Below, in pieces: positions 47,884-64,000 of a DNA stretch of 64,000 bases (the stretch's first letter is position 1; every line of letters starts with the position of its first letter). Source of the stretch: Acidocella aquatica (GTDB lineage: Bacteria > Pseudomonadota > Alphaproteobacteria > Acetobacterales > Acetobacteraceae); assembly GCF_030160635.1 (NCBI RefSeq), contig NZ_BSOS01000033.1:1-64000 (forward strand), read 5' to 3'. Position numbers and translations under genes: made by a program. The notes beneath the pieces are model-generated. The model was given only the letters and a program-made list of their open reading frames with translations, did not search any database and was not told where the DNA came from.

Positions 47884-48791
47884 GCGGCGTTGAGGAATTG
47901 GCGCAACAGGGTAAGGTAGGCGGCGCGCTCACGCGCGAGCGTGTGGTTTGCAGCCATTTTGGCGCCGGATTCGGCAAGAGCGGCGCGTTGGGCCGGGTTG
48001 CGGACGAGGGCGCGGGCGGCGGCGGAAAGTGATGCGGCGTTGTATTCGGGCATCAGGCAGGTCTCGCCGGGCAGGCAGAAGCCGCGATTGCCGGTGCAAT
48101 CGGGCACTACCACGGTGCGGCCAAGCGCCATGGCCTCCAGCGGCGGGAGGAAGAAGCCTTCGGCTCGCAGCGGCAGCAGGATGCAGATGCTGGCGGCGGC
48201 CATGCGGGCCAGGAATTCTTCCCGCGGGCACATGGTTGTCAGCAGGTCGAGCTCTGCTTCGCCTTGCAACAGGGCGGCGATTTCATGGGCCATTTCGGGG
48301 TTTTTAACGCCGCCGATGAGGATGCGCGCGGGTGTGTTGAGCGGGCGCAGCGGCGGCGGGGTGATCTCGATGCCGTTGGGGATGGCGTGTACCGGGCCGT
48401 TGGCGAAGGGGGCGATGGCGTCTGCGGCCTGCTGGCTGACGCAGATGCGCAGCGCGGGGCGCGCGAGGTAGCCGAACAGCGGCGTGCCGGGCTCAGCGTG
48501 GCGCAGGCCCTGGATGAGGTTGATGACCGGCGCCGCGCCGGGGGCGATGCCGGCGGCGTCGAGCAGGGACCAGTCCAGCCCGGCGAGGAAATAGGCCGGG
48601 AAGGGGCGCAGGGCGGTGATTTGCGGGGCGCCGCAATGGCCGAACGGGTTGCCGGGGCGTCCGGCGGAGCCGGGGGTTTGGTAGAGCACCGGCGCGGCGA
48701 GGCCGCTGGAAGCGGTGTGGCGCAGGTAGTCGTAGTATTTAAGGTGTCCGCCGGAGAAGCCGGTGAAGTCGCGGGTGAACAGCATCTCCAC
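47880..48791 (-). CDS. Glycosyltransferase (GT-B, family 4-like)
   Basis: Protein of 303 residues. The C-terminal half shows the donor-binding pattern of GT4 enzymes: AIPNGIEI, then LPLRAEGFFLPPLEAMALGRTVV with the EGFFLPPLE signature. The N-terminal acceptor domain is short. It precedes and overlaps the sulfotransferase gene. It is likely part of a surface-glycan function, but no other glycan genes are adjacent. Confidence 0.82.
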   Translation of the reverse strand: MEMLFTRDFTGFSGGHLKYYDYLRHTASSGLAAPVLYQTPGSAGRPGNPFGHCGAPQITALRPFPAYFLAGLDWSLLDAAGIAPGAAPVINLIQGLRHAEPGTPLFGYLARPALRICVSQQAADAIAPFANGPVHAIPNGIEITPPPLRPLNTPARILIGGVKNPEMAHEIAALLQGEAELDLLTTMCPREEFLARMAAASICILLPLRAEGFFLPPLEAMALGRTVVVPDCTGNRGFCLPGETCLMPEYNAASLSAAARALVRNPAQRAALAESGAKMAANHTLARERAAYLTLLRQFLNAA

Positions 48792-48801
48792 GGTTGAGGG
48801 A

Positions 48802-49419
48802 TTACAGCGCGGCGCTGTGGGCGCGGGTGACCCCGGCGGCTTGCAGGCGGCTCCAGGCGGCGGCGAGGGAGGCGTTCAGGTCGATGGCGCGGCAGGCGTC
48901 CTCGATGACCGTGGTTTTGAAGCCGAAGCGGCGCGCATCCTCGGCGGACCAGGCGACGCAATAGTCGGTGGCGAGGCCGCAGAGGTAGAGTTCGGTGATG
49001 CCGCGCGAGGTGAAATAACCGTCCAGCCCGGTTTTGGTGGCGCGGTCGGCCTCCAGGAAGGCTGAATAGCTATCGACGTCAGGGTGCAGGCCCTTGCGCA
49101 GGATCAGCCCGGCGTGGGGGATGGCGAGATTAGGGTGCAGGGCGGCGCCTGGGGTTGTTTGCACGCAATGGGTGGGCCAGAGCACCTGTTCGCCGTAGGG
49201 GAGGGCTATTGTCTGGAACGGCTCTTTGCCCGGGTGGTTGGCGGCGAAGGAGATGTGGCTGGGGGGATGCCAGTCCTGCGTGAGGACCACGGTGGCGAAT
49301 TTGGCGGCCAGGCGGTTGATGAGGGGGATTATGGCGGCGCCATCGGGCACGGCCAGCGCGCCGCCGGGGCAGAAATCGTTCTGGACGTCGATGACCAGCA
49401 GGGCGGCATTGTTTTGCAT
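48802..49419 (-). CDS. pncA: Nicotinamidase
   Basis: Protein of 205 residues from the ATG of MQNNAALLVID; the frame continues upstream without a plausible start. Catalytic triad D11, K109, C154 (in CGLATDYCV); metal ligands D49, H51 and H84 (QDWH, WPTHC). It hydrolyses nicotinamide to nicotinate for NAD salvage; such enzymes also accept pyrazinamide. Divergent from rplK. Confidence 0.94.
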   Translation of the reverse strand: MQNNAALLVIDVQNDFCPGGALAVPDGAAIIPLINRLAAKFATVVLTQDWHPPSHISFAANHPGKEPFQTIALPYGEQVLWPTHCVQTTPGAALHPNLAIPHAGLILRKGLHPDVDSYSAFLEADRATKTGLDGYFTSRGITELYLCGLATDYCVAWSAEDARRFGFKTTVIEDACRAIDLNASLAAAWSRLQAAGVTRAHSAAL

Positions 49420-49578
49420 GGCAGGGATATAAGCAATTTGCCGCCGGAGATATAGACAGGGTGGCGGGTAATACTGTAAGGCTCCCCCCCTCAAGGAACG
49501 TGGGAGGTTGGGTGATGGTTCGCCCGGCCGGTTGTACCACGGTCTATTGGCGCGTGCCAAAGGATTAAGGAGCCAGAA

Positions 49579-50013
49579 ATGGCAAAGAAGATTGTCGGTT
49601 ATATCAAGCTGCAGATACCTGCAGGCAAGGCGAACCCCTCACCGCCGGTGGGTCCGGCGCTGGGCCAGCGTGGTTTGAACATCATGCAGTTCGTCAAGGA
49701 ATTCAACGCCGCCACGCAAGGGCTTGAGCCCGGCATGCCGGTTCCGGTCGTGATCACCGCGTTTGGTGACCGTACCTTCAGCTTCGTGATGAAGACCCCG
49801 CCGAACACCTACTTCCTGAAGAAGGCCGCGGGCATCACCAAGGGCACGACCACGCCGGGCAAGGGCGCCGCGGTTGGCAAGGTGACGATGGCGCAGCTGC
49901 GCGAGATCGCGGAAAAGAAGATGATCCACATGAACGCCAACGATGTTGATGGCGCGGTGCGGATGTTGATTGGCTCGGCGCGCTCCATGGGCGTGACCGT
50001 GGTGGAGGGCTGA
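49579..50013 (+). CDS. rplK: Ribosomal protein L11
   Basis: Protein of 144 residues after AAGGAG. N-terminal [22 protein letters not shown] and the C-terminal rRNA-binding domain ([13 protein letters not shown]) are standard. It forms the GTPase-associated centre with 23S rRNA. It usually follows secE and nusG; here the upstream neighbour is the divergent pncA. Confidence 0.98.
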   Translation: MAKKIVGYIKLQIPAGKANPSPPVGPALGQRGLNIMQFVKEFNAATQGLEPGMPVPVVITAFGDRTFSFVMKTPPNTYFLKKAAGITKGTTTPGKGAAVGKVTMAQLREIAEKKMIHMNANDVDGAVRMLIGSARSMGVTVVEG

Positions 50014-50017
50014 ACCG

Positions 50018-50710
50018 ATGGCACATGATAAACGCTTGACCGCCGCCCGCGCCAATGTGGACCGCAACAAGAATTATGCCCTGACCGAGGCCGTGGCCCT
50101 GGCGAAGGCGAATGCGAAGGCGAAGTTCGATGAGACCATCGAGATTTCGCTGAACCTGGGCATCGACCCGCGCCATGCCGACCAGATGGTGCGTGGCCTG
50201 ATCTCGCTGCCCAACGGCACCGGCAAGGTGTTGCGCGTGGGCGTGTTCGCCCGTGGCGCCAAGGCTGACGAAGCCCTGGCCGCCGGCGCCGATGTGGTGG
50301 GCGCCGACGATCTGGCCGAGAAGGTGCAGGCTGGCGATATTCAGTTCGACCGTTGCATCGCGACGCCGGACATGATGGCGCTGGTTGGCCGTTTGGGTAA
50401 GATTTTGGGCCCGCGCGGCCTGATGCCCAACCCCAAGCTCGGCACCGTGACCATGGACGTTAAGGGCGCCGTGACGGCGGCCAAGTCTGGCCAGGTTGAG
50501 TTCCGCGCCGAGAAGGCTGGTATCATCCATGCCGGTATCGGCAAGGCGAGCTTTGATGACGCCAGCCTGGTTGAGAACGCGAAGGCGCTGATTGACGCCG
50601 TGCAGAAGGCCAAGCCGACGGGCGCCAAGGGTACCTATCTGCAGAAGGTTGCGATGAGCTCGACGATGGGCCCGGGCATCCGCGTGGATGTGGCGAGCGT
50701 TACGGCCTGA
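50018..50710 (+). CDS. rplA: Ribosomal protein L1
   Basis: Protein of 230 residues, starting 4 bp after the rplK stop. Contains the typical [16 protein letters not shown] and [18 protein letters not shown] segments. It forms the L1 stalk and in E. coli represses the rplKA mRNA. Confidence 0.98.
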   Translation: MAHDKRLTAARANVDRNKNYALTEAVALAKANAKAKFDETIEISLNLGIDPRHADQMVRGLISLPNGTGKVLRVGVFARGAKADEALAAGADVVGADDLAEKVQAGDIQFDRCIATPDMMALVGRLGKILGPRGLMPNPKLGTVTMDVKGAVTAAKSGQVEFRAEKAGIIHAGIGKASFDDASLVENAKALIDAVQKAKPTGAKGTYLQKVAMSSTMGPGIRVDVASVTA

Positions 50711-50982
50711 GTTTCAGGCTGACGAGATACATGGCGGCTTAACGGCCGCCATGGGCAGGCGGGGGCAACCCCGCTGATACCTGTCCGAGACCGCCTGTAC
50801 CGCGAGGTTTGATGGGAGAAATCCCGCAAGTGGTAGACGAGGTGCCAGAGGCTTTGCGTTAAGCAGGGGTTTTGGTGGTTCTGATGAATAGGACAGGCGA
50901 TTGGTGCTTTGGGATGGTCCTGGAGCACCTTGGGTAACCTGGCGGCGCATCAATGGTGCGTTGCCGCAAGTTGGAGACGGAT
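50711..50982 (+). promoter_or_regulatory. rplJL leader, probable L10 autoregulatory region
   Basis: A 272-nt gap between rplA and rplJ without a gene. It starts with a perfect 8-bp hairpin (50731-50738 with 50745-50752) and carries further GC stems (GGCGGGGGCAACCCCGC area). Position and length match the L10 leader, where the L10-(L7/L12) complex binds its own mRNA. Assignment is by position; exact fold not computed. Confidence 0.6.
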
Positions 50983-51507
50983 GTGGATCGCATAGAGAAG
51001 CGTGAATTCGTCGCTGAGTTGTCTGCGGTGTTTGCCGAGACCTCGATGGTTGTTGTGACGCGTAATGCGGGCATGACGGTTGCCGAAGTCACGGATCTGC
51101 GCCGTAAGATGCGGGCGGCGGGAGCGAGCTTCAAGGTTGCGAAGAATCGTCTGGCTTTGCTTGCTCTTGATGGAACCCGGTTTGACGGTTTGGCCCCCCT
51201 GCTGAAGGGGCCCACGGCGATGTCCTGGTCGAAAGACCCGGTTGCCGTGGCGAAAGCCGCTGTCGACTTCGCCAAGACCAATGACAAGTTTGTTTTGATC
51301 GGTGGTGCGCTTGGCACCCAGTTGCTTGATGTAGCTGGTGTTAAGGCGCTTGCCGAACTGCCGTCGCTGGATTCGCTGCGTGCCAAGCTGCTGGGGCTGC
51401 TCAATGCTCCCGCAACCAAGGTCGCGGGCGTGCTCCAGGCGCCGGCCGGACAGCTTGCACGGGTTTTCGCGGCGTATGCCGATGCCAGCAAGAGCGAGGC
51501 GGCCTGA
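50983..51507 (+). CDS. rplJ: Ribosomal protein L10
   Basis: Protein of 174 residues. The GTG of the [12 protein letters not shown] segment was chosen because GGAG lies 6 bp before and alphaproteobacterial L10 starts there; an ATG ten codons upstream is in frame. It is the base of the L7/L12 stalk. Typical blocks: KNRLALLAL and [17 protein letters not shown]. Confidence 0.96.
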   Translation: MDRIEKREFVAELSAVFAETSMVVVTRNAGMTVAEVTDLRRKMRAAGASFKVAKNRLALLALDGTRFDGLAPLLKGPTAMSWSKDPVAVAKAAVDFAKTNDKFVLIGGALGTQLLDVAGVKALAELPSLDSLRAKLLGLLNAPATKVAGVLQAPAGQLARVFAAYADASKSEAA

Positions 51508-51602
51508 AGGCACTTCGAGATCTTGTCGTAAAATTTGCGGGGCCGCGTGGTGCGGCCTTGCGTGGAACCAATCAAAGCCTACTTACACGAAGGATTTTTT
51601 AA

Positions 51603-51983
51603 ATGGCTGACCTTAACGCGCTCGTTGAAGAGCTTTCGAAGCTGACCGTCCTGGAAGCTGCTGAGCTTTCCAAGCTGCTTGAAGAGAAGTGGGGCGTTTC
51701 CGCTGCTGCGCCGGTGGCTGTCGCCGCTGCGCCGGCTGGTGGTGGCGCTGCTGCCGCTCCCGCTGAAGAGCAGACCGAGTTCACCGTGATCCTGGCCGCC
51801 GCTGGCGACAAGAAGATCAACGTCATCAAGGAAATTCGCACCATCACGGGTCTCGGCCTGAAGGAAGCGAAGGACCTGGTTGAGGGCGCCCCGAAGACCG
51901 TCAAGGAAAACGCGACGAAGGACGAGGCTGCCGCGATCAAGAAGACACTGGAAGAGAATGGCGCGACTGTCGAAGTCAAGTAA
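51603..51983 (+). CDS. rplL: Ribosomal protein L7/L12
   Basis: Protein of 126 residues after GAAGGA. N-terminal dimerisation domain (about 1-35), Ala/Pro-rich hinge (about 36-52) and the C-terminal factor-binding domain with [19 protein letters not shown]. Recruits translation factors to the ribosome. Separated from rplJ by 95 nt. Confidence 0.98.
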   Translation: MADLNALVEELSKLTVLEAAELSKLLEEKWGVSAAAPVAVAAAPAGGGAAAAPAEEQTEFTVILAAAGDKKINVIKEIRTITGLGLKEAKDLVEGAPKTVKENATKDEAAAIKKTLEENGATVEVK

Positions 51984-51992
51984 TTCACTTAT

Positions 51993-52073
51993 CACCGCCG
52001 TGGCCAATGGCCGCGGCGGTTATATGCCTAAAGGGCAGGCGATTACCGTTGGGTGATCGCCTGCCGCCTGTTT
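51993..52073 (+). terminator. Two hairpins between rplL and rpoB
   Basis: First: CCGCCGTGGCC, loop AAT, GGCCGCGGCGG (51993-52017; one G-U pair) followed by TTATAT. Second: 14-bp stem GGCAGGCGATTACC with GGTGATCGCCTGCC (52032-52063; one G-U pair) followed by GCCTGTTTTTG. Both look like intrinsic terminators, giving partial readthrough into rpoBC as known at this junction in other bacteria. Confidence 0.82.
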
Positions 52074-52129
52074 TTGTAAGACAGGTTTTTGTAAGACTGA
52101 GCTAAAATTTAAAAGCGAGGGTGAATACG

Positions 52130-56317
<4,188 letters not shown>

Positions 56318-56367
56318 GTGGCTGTCTGACCCGGGCGAAACAGATTCTGGCAGTTTAAGGATGATGA

Positions 56368-60531
<4,164 letters not shown>

Positions 60532-60563
60532 GCTTAAAACGGCTTGTTTTGTCTCTTTACTGG

Positions 60564-60594
60564 AACGGCGCCCTGGTTTTGGGCGCCGTTTTCC
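60564..60594 (+). terminator. Terminator after rpoC
   Basis: Perfect stem AACGGCGCCC (60564-60573) with GGGCGCCGTT (60581-60590), followed by TTCC; the T run is GTTTTCC. Confidence 0.88.
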
Positions 60595-60676
60595 GTTGCG
60601 GCGGGCATGGATCGGATGGGAGCCATGCCCAAAACTATTACCTGGGTTTTTCTACCATTGAGTCGGGTGCTGAAGC

Positions 60677-60853
60677 TTGACTTGGGGGTGGGGGGCTCTT
60701 AAGGAAGGCGCTCTCGCGGCTCTGGGACTTCTTCAGGCGCGGGTTGTTGATGAAAAATCTGGCGCGTGCGGCGCCGTCCTGGGAAACCAGAACTAAGGCC
60801 GCGTGCTGGAGACGTTTCCGCAAGCAGGACATTCCGGCTTGCGGCCGTTTTTT
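60677..60853 (+). promoter_or_regulatory. rpsL upstream region with attenuator-like hairpin
   Basis: Between rpoC and rpsL. A possible promoter is TTGACT (60677-60682), 17 bp, TAAGGA (60700-60705; weak -10). At 60818-60853 a perfect 8-bp stem CCGCAAGC...GCTTGCGG runs into CCGTTTTTT, an intrinsic terminator 60 bp before the rpsL start. GGCCGC at 60797-60802 can instead pair with GCGGCC at 60841-60846, a possible antiterminator. Either an attenuator of the rpsL operon or the end of a small RNA. Confidence 0.55.
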
Positions 60854-60912
60854 ATGGATGACCTGTACTGGAATGAACCGGGGCACGCGGAACACACGAA
60901 GCAGGATGAGAT

Positions 60913-61284
60913 ATGCCGACCATTAATCAGTTGATCGCCAAGGGCCGTGAGCCCGCGCCGAAGCGGAACAAGGTGCCGGCCCTTGAGGGTTGCCCCCAGA
61001 AGCGCGGCGTTTGCACGCGCGTCTATACAACGACCCCGAAGAAGCCGAACTCGGCGCTTCGTAAGGTTGCCAAGGTGCGCCTGACCAATGGTTTCGAGGT
61101 GGTGAGCTACATCCCCGGCGAAGGCCATAACCTGCAGGAGCACTCTGTGGTGCTGATCCGCGGCGGCCGCGTAAAAGACTTGCCGGGCGTGCGCTACCAC
61201 ATCCTGCGCGGTGTGCTGGATACGCAAGGTTTGCCGAAGCGCCGTAAGCGCCGTTCGCTGTATGGCGCGAAGCGGCCGAAGTAA
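60913..61284 (+). CDS. rpsL: Ribosomal protein S12
   Basis: Protein of 123 residues. [31 protein letters not shown] (with the lysine linked to streptomycin sensitivity in the PKKPNS segment) and [13 protein letters not shown] are standard. Decoding-centre protein. First gene of the str-type cluster. Confidence 0.98.
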   Translation: MPTINQLIAKGREPAPKRNKVPALEGCPQKRGVCTRVYTTTPKKPNSALRKVAKVRLTNGFEVVSYIPGEGHNLQEHSVVLIRGGRVKDLPGVRYHILRGVLDTQGLPKRRKRRSLYGAKRPK

Positions 61285-61298
61285 GAGAGAGCAGAGAT

Positions 61299-61775
61299 AT
61301 GAGCAGACGCCGCCGCGCCGTAAAACGCGAAGTTCTCCCGGACGCCAAGTTCGGAGATATTGTGATCAGCCGTTTCATGAACGTGTTGATGTACGATGGT
61401 AAGAAATCAGCCGCCGAAGGCATTGTCTACGGTGCGCTCGATGTGTTGAAGAAGCGCGGCGGGGCGAATGCCGACCCGGTGCGCCTGTTCCACGAGGCGC
61501 TGGACAATGTGAAGCCGGCGATTGAAGTGCGTTCACGCCGCGTTGGCGGTGCGACCTATCAGGTGCCGGTTGAGGTGCGCTCTGAGCGCCGCCAGGCTCT
61601 GGCGATCCGCTGGATCATCGACTCGGCGCGCAAGCGCGGCGAGCACACGATGGAAGAGCGGCTCTCCAACGAATTGCAGGATGCGGTGAACAATCGCGGT
61701 TCTGCTGTGAAGAAGCGTGAGGACACCCACCGTATGGCCGAAGCCAATAAGGCTTTCAGCCATTACCGCTGGTAA
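61299..61775 (+). CDS. rpsG: Ribosomal protein S7
   Basis: Protein of 158 residues, 14 bp after rpsL. Typical [15 protein letters not shown] start, and [19 protein letters not shown] core. It nucleates assembly of the 30S head and in E. coli represses the str operon. It is followed directly by tuf; fusA is missing from its usual place. Confidence 0.98.
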   Translation: MSRRRRAVKREVLPDAKFGDIVISRFMNVLMYDGKKSAAEGIVYGALDVLKKRGGANADPVRLFHEALDNVKPAIEVRSRRVGGATYQVPVEVRSERRQALAIRWIIDSARKRGEHTMEERLSNELQDAVNNRGSAVKKREDTHRMAEANKAFSHYRW

Positions 61776-61822
61776 TTACGACTACCAACTCTTTAAGTTT
61801 TTAGCCCGCACGGAGCAGACAA

Positions 61823-63010
61823 ATGGCCAAATCGAAATTTGAGCGGAATAAGCCGCATCTGAACATTGGCACGATCGGCCACGTCGATCATGGCAAGACC
61901 TCCCTGACAGCCGCCATCACCAAGGTGCTGGCAAAGTCCGGCGGCGCGACCTTCACCGCTTACGACATGATCGACAAGGCGCCGGAAGAACGCGCCCGCG
62001 GCATCACGATCTCGACCGCTCACGTTGAGTACGAGACCGCCAACCGCCATTACGCGCACGTCGACTGCCCCGGCCACGCTGACTATGTGAAGAACATGAT
62101 CACCGGCGCCGCGCAGATGGACGGCGCGATCCTCGTTGTTTCCGCGGCTGACGGCCCGATGCCGCAGACCCGTGAGCACATCCTGCTCGCTCGCCAGGTC
62201 GGCGTGCCGGCGCTGGTGGTGTTCCTGAACAAGATGGACCTTGCTGACCCTGATCTGGTCGAGCTGGTTGAGATGGAAGTGCGCGAGCTGCTCAGCAAGT
62301 ATGGCTTCGATGGCGACAATATCCCCATCATCAAGGGTTCCGCTGTGGCGGCGCTCGAAGACAAGACCCCGGAGATTGGCGAACAGGCGATCCTGGAGCT
62401 GATGAAGGCGGTTGACGAATACATTCCGCAGCCCGAGCGCGCCAAGGACAAGCCGTTCCTGATGCCGGTTGAAGACGTGTTCTCGATCTCTGGCCGTGGC
62501 ACCGTTGCCACCGGCCGCGTTGAGCGCGGCGTGATCAAGGTTGGTGAGGAAGTTGAAATCGTTGGCCTGCGTCCGACGACCAAGACGATCGTTACCGGCG
62601 TTGAAATGTTCCGCAAGCTGCTCGACCAGGGTGAGGCCGGCGATAACATCGGCGCGCTGCTGCGCGGCACCAAGCGTGAAGACATTGAGCGCGGCCAGGT
62701 TCTGGCGGCTCCGGGCTCCATTACGCCGCACACCAAGTTCCAGGGTCAGGCCTATATTCTGACGAAGGAAGAAGGTGGCCGTCATACCCCGTTCTTCACC
62801 AACTACCGTCCGCAGTTCTACTTCCGCACCACCGACGTGACCGGTGTTGTGACCCTGCAGGAAGGCACCGAGATGGTGATGCCTGGTGATAACGTGACGA
62901 TCGAAGTCGAGCTGATCGCTCCGATCGCCATGGATGATGGTCTGCGTTTCGCCATCCGCGAAGGCGGCCGGACCGTTGGTTCGGGCGTTGTCGCCAAGGT
63001 AACGAAGTAA
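61823..63010 (+). CDS. tuf: Elongation factor Tu
   Basis: Protein of 395 residues. GTPase motifs [10 protein letters not shown] (G1, about 19-28), DCPGHADY (G3) and NKMD (G4). Delivers aminoacyl-tRNA to the ribosome. It lies between rpsG and rpsJ. Full length; whether it is the only copy cannot be told. Confidence 0.98.
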   Translation: MAKSKFERNKPHLNIGTIGHVDHGKTSLTAAITKVLAKSGGATFTAYDMIDKAPEERARGITISTAHVEYETANRHYAHVDCPGHADYVKNMITGAAQMDGAILVVSAADGPMPQTREHILLARQVGVPALVVFLNKMDLADPDLVELVEMEVRELLSKYGFDGDNIPIIKGSAVAALEDKTPEIGEQAILELMKAVDEYIPQPERAKDKPFLMPVEDVFSISGRGTVATGRVERGVIKVGEEVEIVGLRPTTKTIVTGVEMFRKLLDQGEAGDNIGALLRGTKREDIERGQVLAAPGSITPHTKFQGQAYILTKEEGGRHTPFFTNYRPQFYFRTTDVTGVVTLQEGTEMVMPGDNVTIEVELIAPIAMDDGLRFAIREGGRTVGSGVVAKVTK

Positions 63011-63050
63011 GTTTCGGCCCCCTGTATCTGTGAAAAGAGCTTGAGTTAAG

Positions 63051-63359
63051 ATGGACAACCAAAACATCCGTATCCGCCTGAAGGCGTATGATCACCGCGT
63101 GCTGGATAACAGCACGAAGGACATCGTCAACACGGCGAAGCGTACAGGCGCGCAGGTGCGGGGGCCAATTCCGTTGCCGACACATATCGAACGTTTCACC
63201 GTGAACCGTTCGCCGCATGTGGACAAGAAGAGCCGCGAGCAGTTCGAGATTCGGACTCATCGCCGCTTGCTGGATATCGTTGACCCGACCCCGCAGACCG
63301 TTGACGCGCTGATGAAGCTCGATCTCGCTGCGGGCGTCGAAGTCGAAATTAAGATCTAA
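63051..63359 (+). CDS. rpsJ: Ribosomal protein S10 (NusE)
   Basis: Protein of 102 residues, [15 protein letters not shown] start and the conserved loop [22 protein letters not shown]. Head of the S10 ribosomal protein operon and a partner in NusB-dependent antitermination. Confidence 0.98.
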   Translation: MDNQNIRIRLKAYDHRVLDNSTKDIVNTAKRTGAQVRGPIPLPTHIERFTVNRSPHVDKKSREQFEIRTHRRLLDIVDPTPQTVDALMKLDLAAGVEVEIKI

Positions 63360-63373
63360 GCTTAGGTGGTATT

Positions 63374-64000
63374 ATGCGTACCGGTGTAATTGCAAAAAAA
63401 CTGGGGATGACCCGGTTGTTCAAAGATGACGGCACGCATGTGCCGGTCACGGTTCTTCACCTCGACGAGGTGCGGGTTGTGGCGGCGCGGACTGTTGAAA
63501 ACGACGGCTACTCCGCTGTGCAGCTCGGCTATGGCAAGGCCAAGCCGAAGAATGTGAGCAAGCCGCAGAAGGGCCATTTCGCGAAGGCGCAGGTGGAACC
63601 TTCGATGAAGCTCGTTGAATTCCGCGTTGCGGACGATGCGCTGCTGCAGCCCGGCGCGCAGCTTTCGCCGTCGCACTTCTCGATTGGCCAGTTTGTCGAC
63701 GTTGCCGGCATCACCAAGGGCAAGGGCTTTGCCGGTGGTATGAAGCGCTGGAACTTCGCGGGCCTTGAAGCGTCGCACGGCGTGTCCGTCAGCCATCGTA
63801 GCCTTGGCTCGACCGGTAACCGTCAGGACCCGGGCAAGACCTTCAAGAACAAGAAGATGCCTGGGCATCTCGGCCAGGAGCGCGTGACCACGCTGAACCT
63901 GCAGGTCGCTGGTCTCGATGAAGAGCGTAACCTGGTGCTCATCCGCGGCGCCGTTCCAGGCTCCAAGGGCAGCTATGTTCTGCTGCGCGATGCGATCAAG
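63374..64000 (+). CDS. rplC: Ribosomal protein L3 (3' end outside the window)
   Basis: 209 codons are visible, starting ATG after AGGTGG, without a stop before the window end. [16 protein letters not shown] and [26 protein letters not shown] and KKMPGHLG are L3 signatures. Normal L3 is about 210-230 residues, so only a short tail is missing. Second gene of the S10 operon. Confidence 0.97.
   Translation, partial: MRTGVIAKKLGMTRLFKDDGTHVPVTVLHLDEVRVVAARTVENDGYSAVQLGYGKAKPKNVSKPQKGHFAKAQVEPSMKLVEFRVADDALLQPGAQLSPSHFSIGQFVDVAGITKGKGFAGGMKRWNFAGLEASHGVSVSHRSLGSTGNRQDPGKTFKNKKMPGHLGQERVTTLNLQVAGLDEERNLVLIRGAVPGSKGSYVLLRDAIK

Overview
The window is a 64 kb, GC-rich, gene-dense bacterial chromosome segment, most likely from an Acetobacteraceae-type alphaproteobacterium. 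The placement rests on alphaproteobacterial gene orders (tpiA-secG-pyrG-kdsA; ppiD-trpEGDC-moaC-lexA), a GAAC-N7-GAAC (that is, GTTC-N7-GTTC) SOS box in front of lexA, and the look of the proteins. It is an inference; no rRNA or tRNA gene was found to confirm it.

Left part (1-8790): an accessory catabolic cluster around a LacI-family regulator. It has two Gfo/Idh/MocA dehydrogenases, two TIM-barrel sugar-phosphate isomerase/epimerase proteins, and a mocD-mocE-mocF-like set: desaturase-type oxygenase, Rieske ferredoxin and ferredoxin reductase. In rhizobia such a set is proposed to demethylate the rhizopine 3-O-methyl-scyllo-inosamine, so this locus probably O-demethylates and degrades a methylated cyclitol or sugar. 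No transporter is present. A strong divergent promoter pair (2731-2766) and a candidate LacI operator (5195-5212) are visible.

8793-20981: a sulfate activation operon (cysD, cysNC fusion, cysQ), a LuxR-type regulator, a MaoC-phosphotransacylase fusion with acetate kinase and a short phasin-like protein, a membrane methyl-accepting chemotaxis protein (MCP), a SCO1/SenC protein and fhs.

20982-44100: a repeat-rich intergenic region, a YXWGXW-type exported protein with a 39-bp tandem repeat, comM, an SDR, cytosine deaminase, a lipoprotein, pyrD, a HAD phosphatase, a soluble PAS-PAS MCP, kdsA-pyrG-secG-tpiA, a 52-residue membrane protein, ppiD, trpEGDC, moaC, lexA, and a small accessory patch with a His-rich exported protein lying between two copies of a dispersed repeat.

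44100-64000: a DEAD-box helicase, a double cold-shock-domain protein, a sulfotransferase/glycosyltransferase pair, nicotinamidase, then rplKAJL-rpoBC and rpsL-rpsG-tuf-rpsJ-rplC (cut by the window end). secE/nusG are not in front of rplK and fusA is not between rpsG and tuf, both unusual.

A modular family of palindromic repeats (called R1, R2, R3 here) occurs at 63-325, 21025-21552, 42527-42631 and 43175-43278. It supplies terminator-like hairpins and even stop codons to neighbouring genes.
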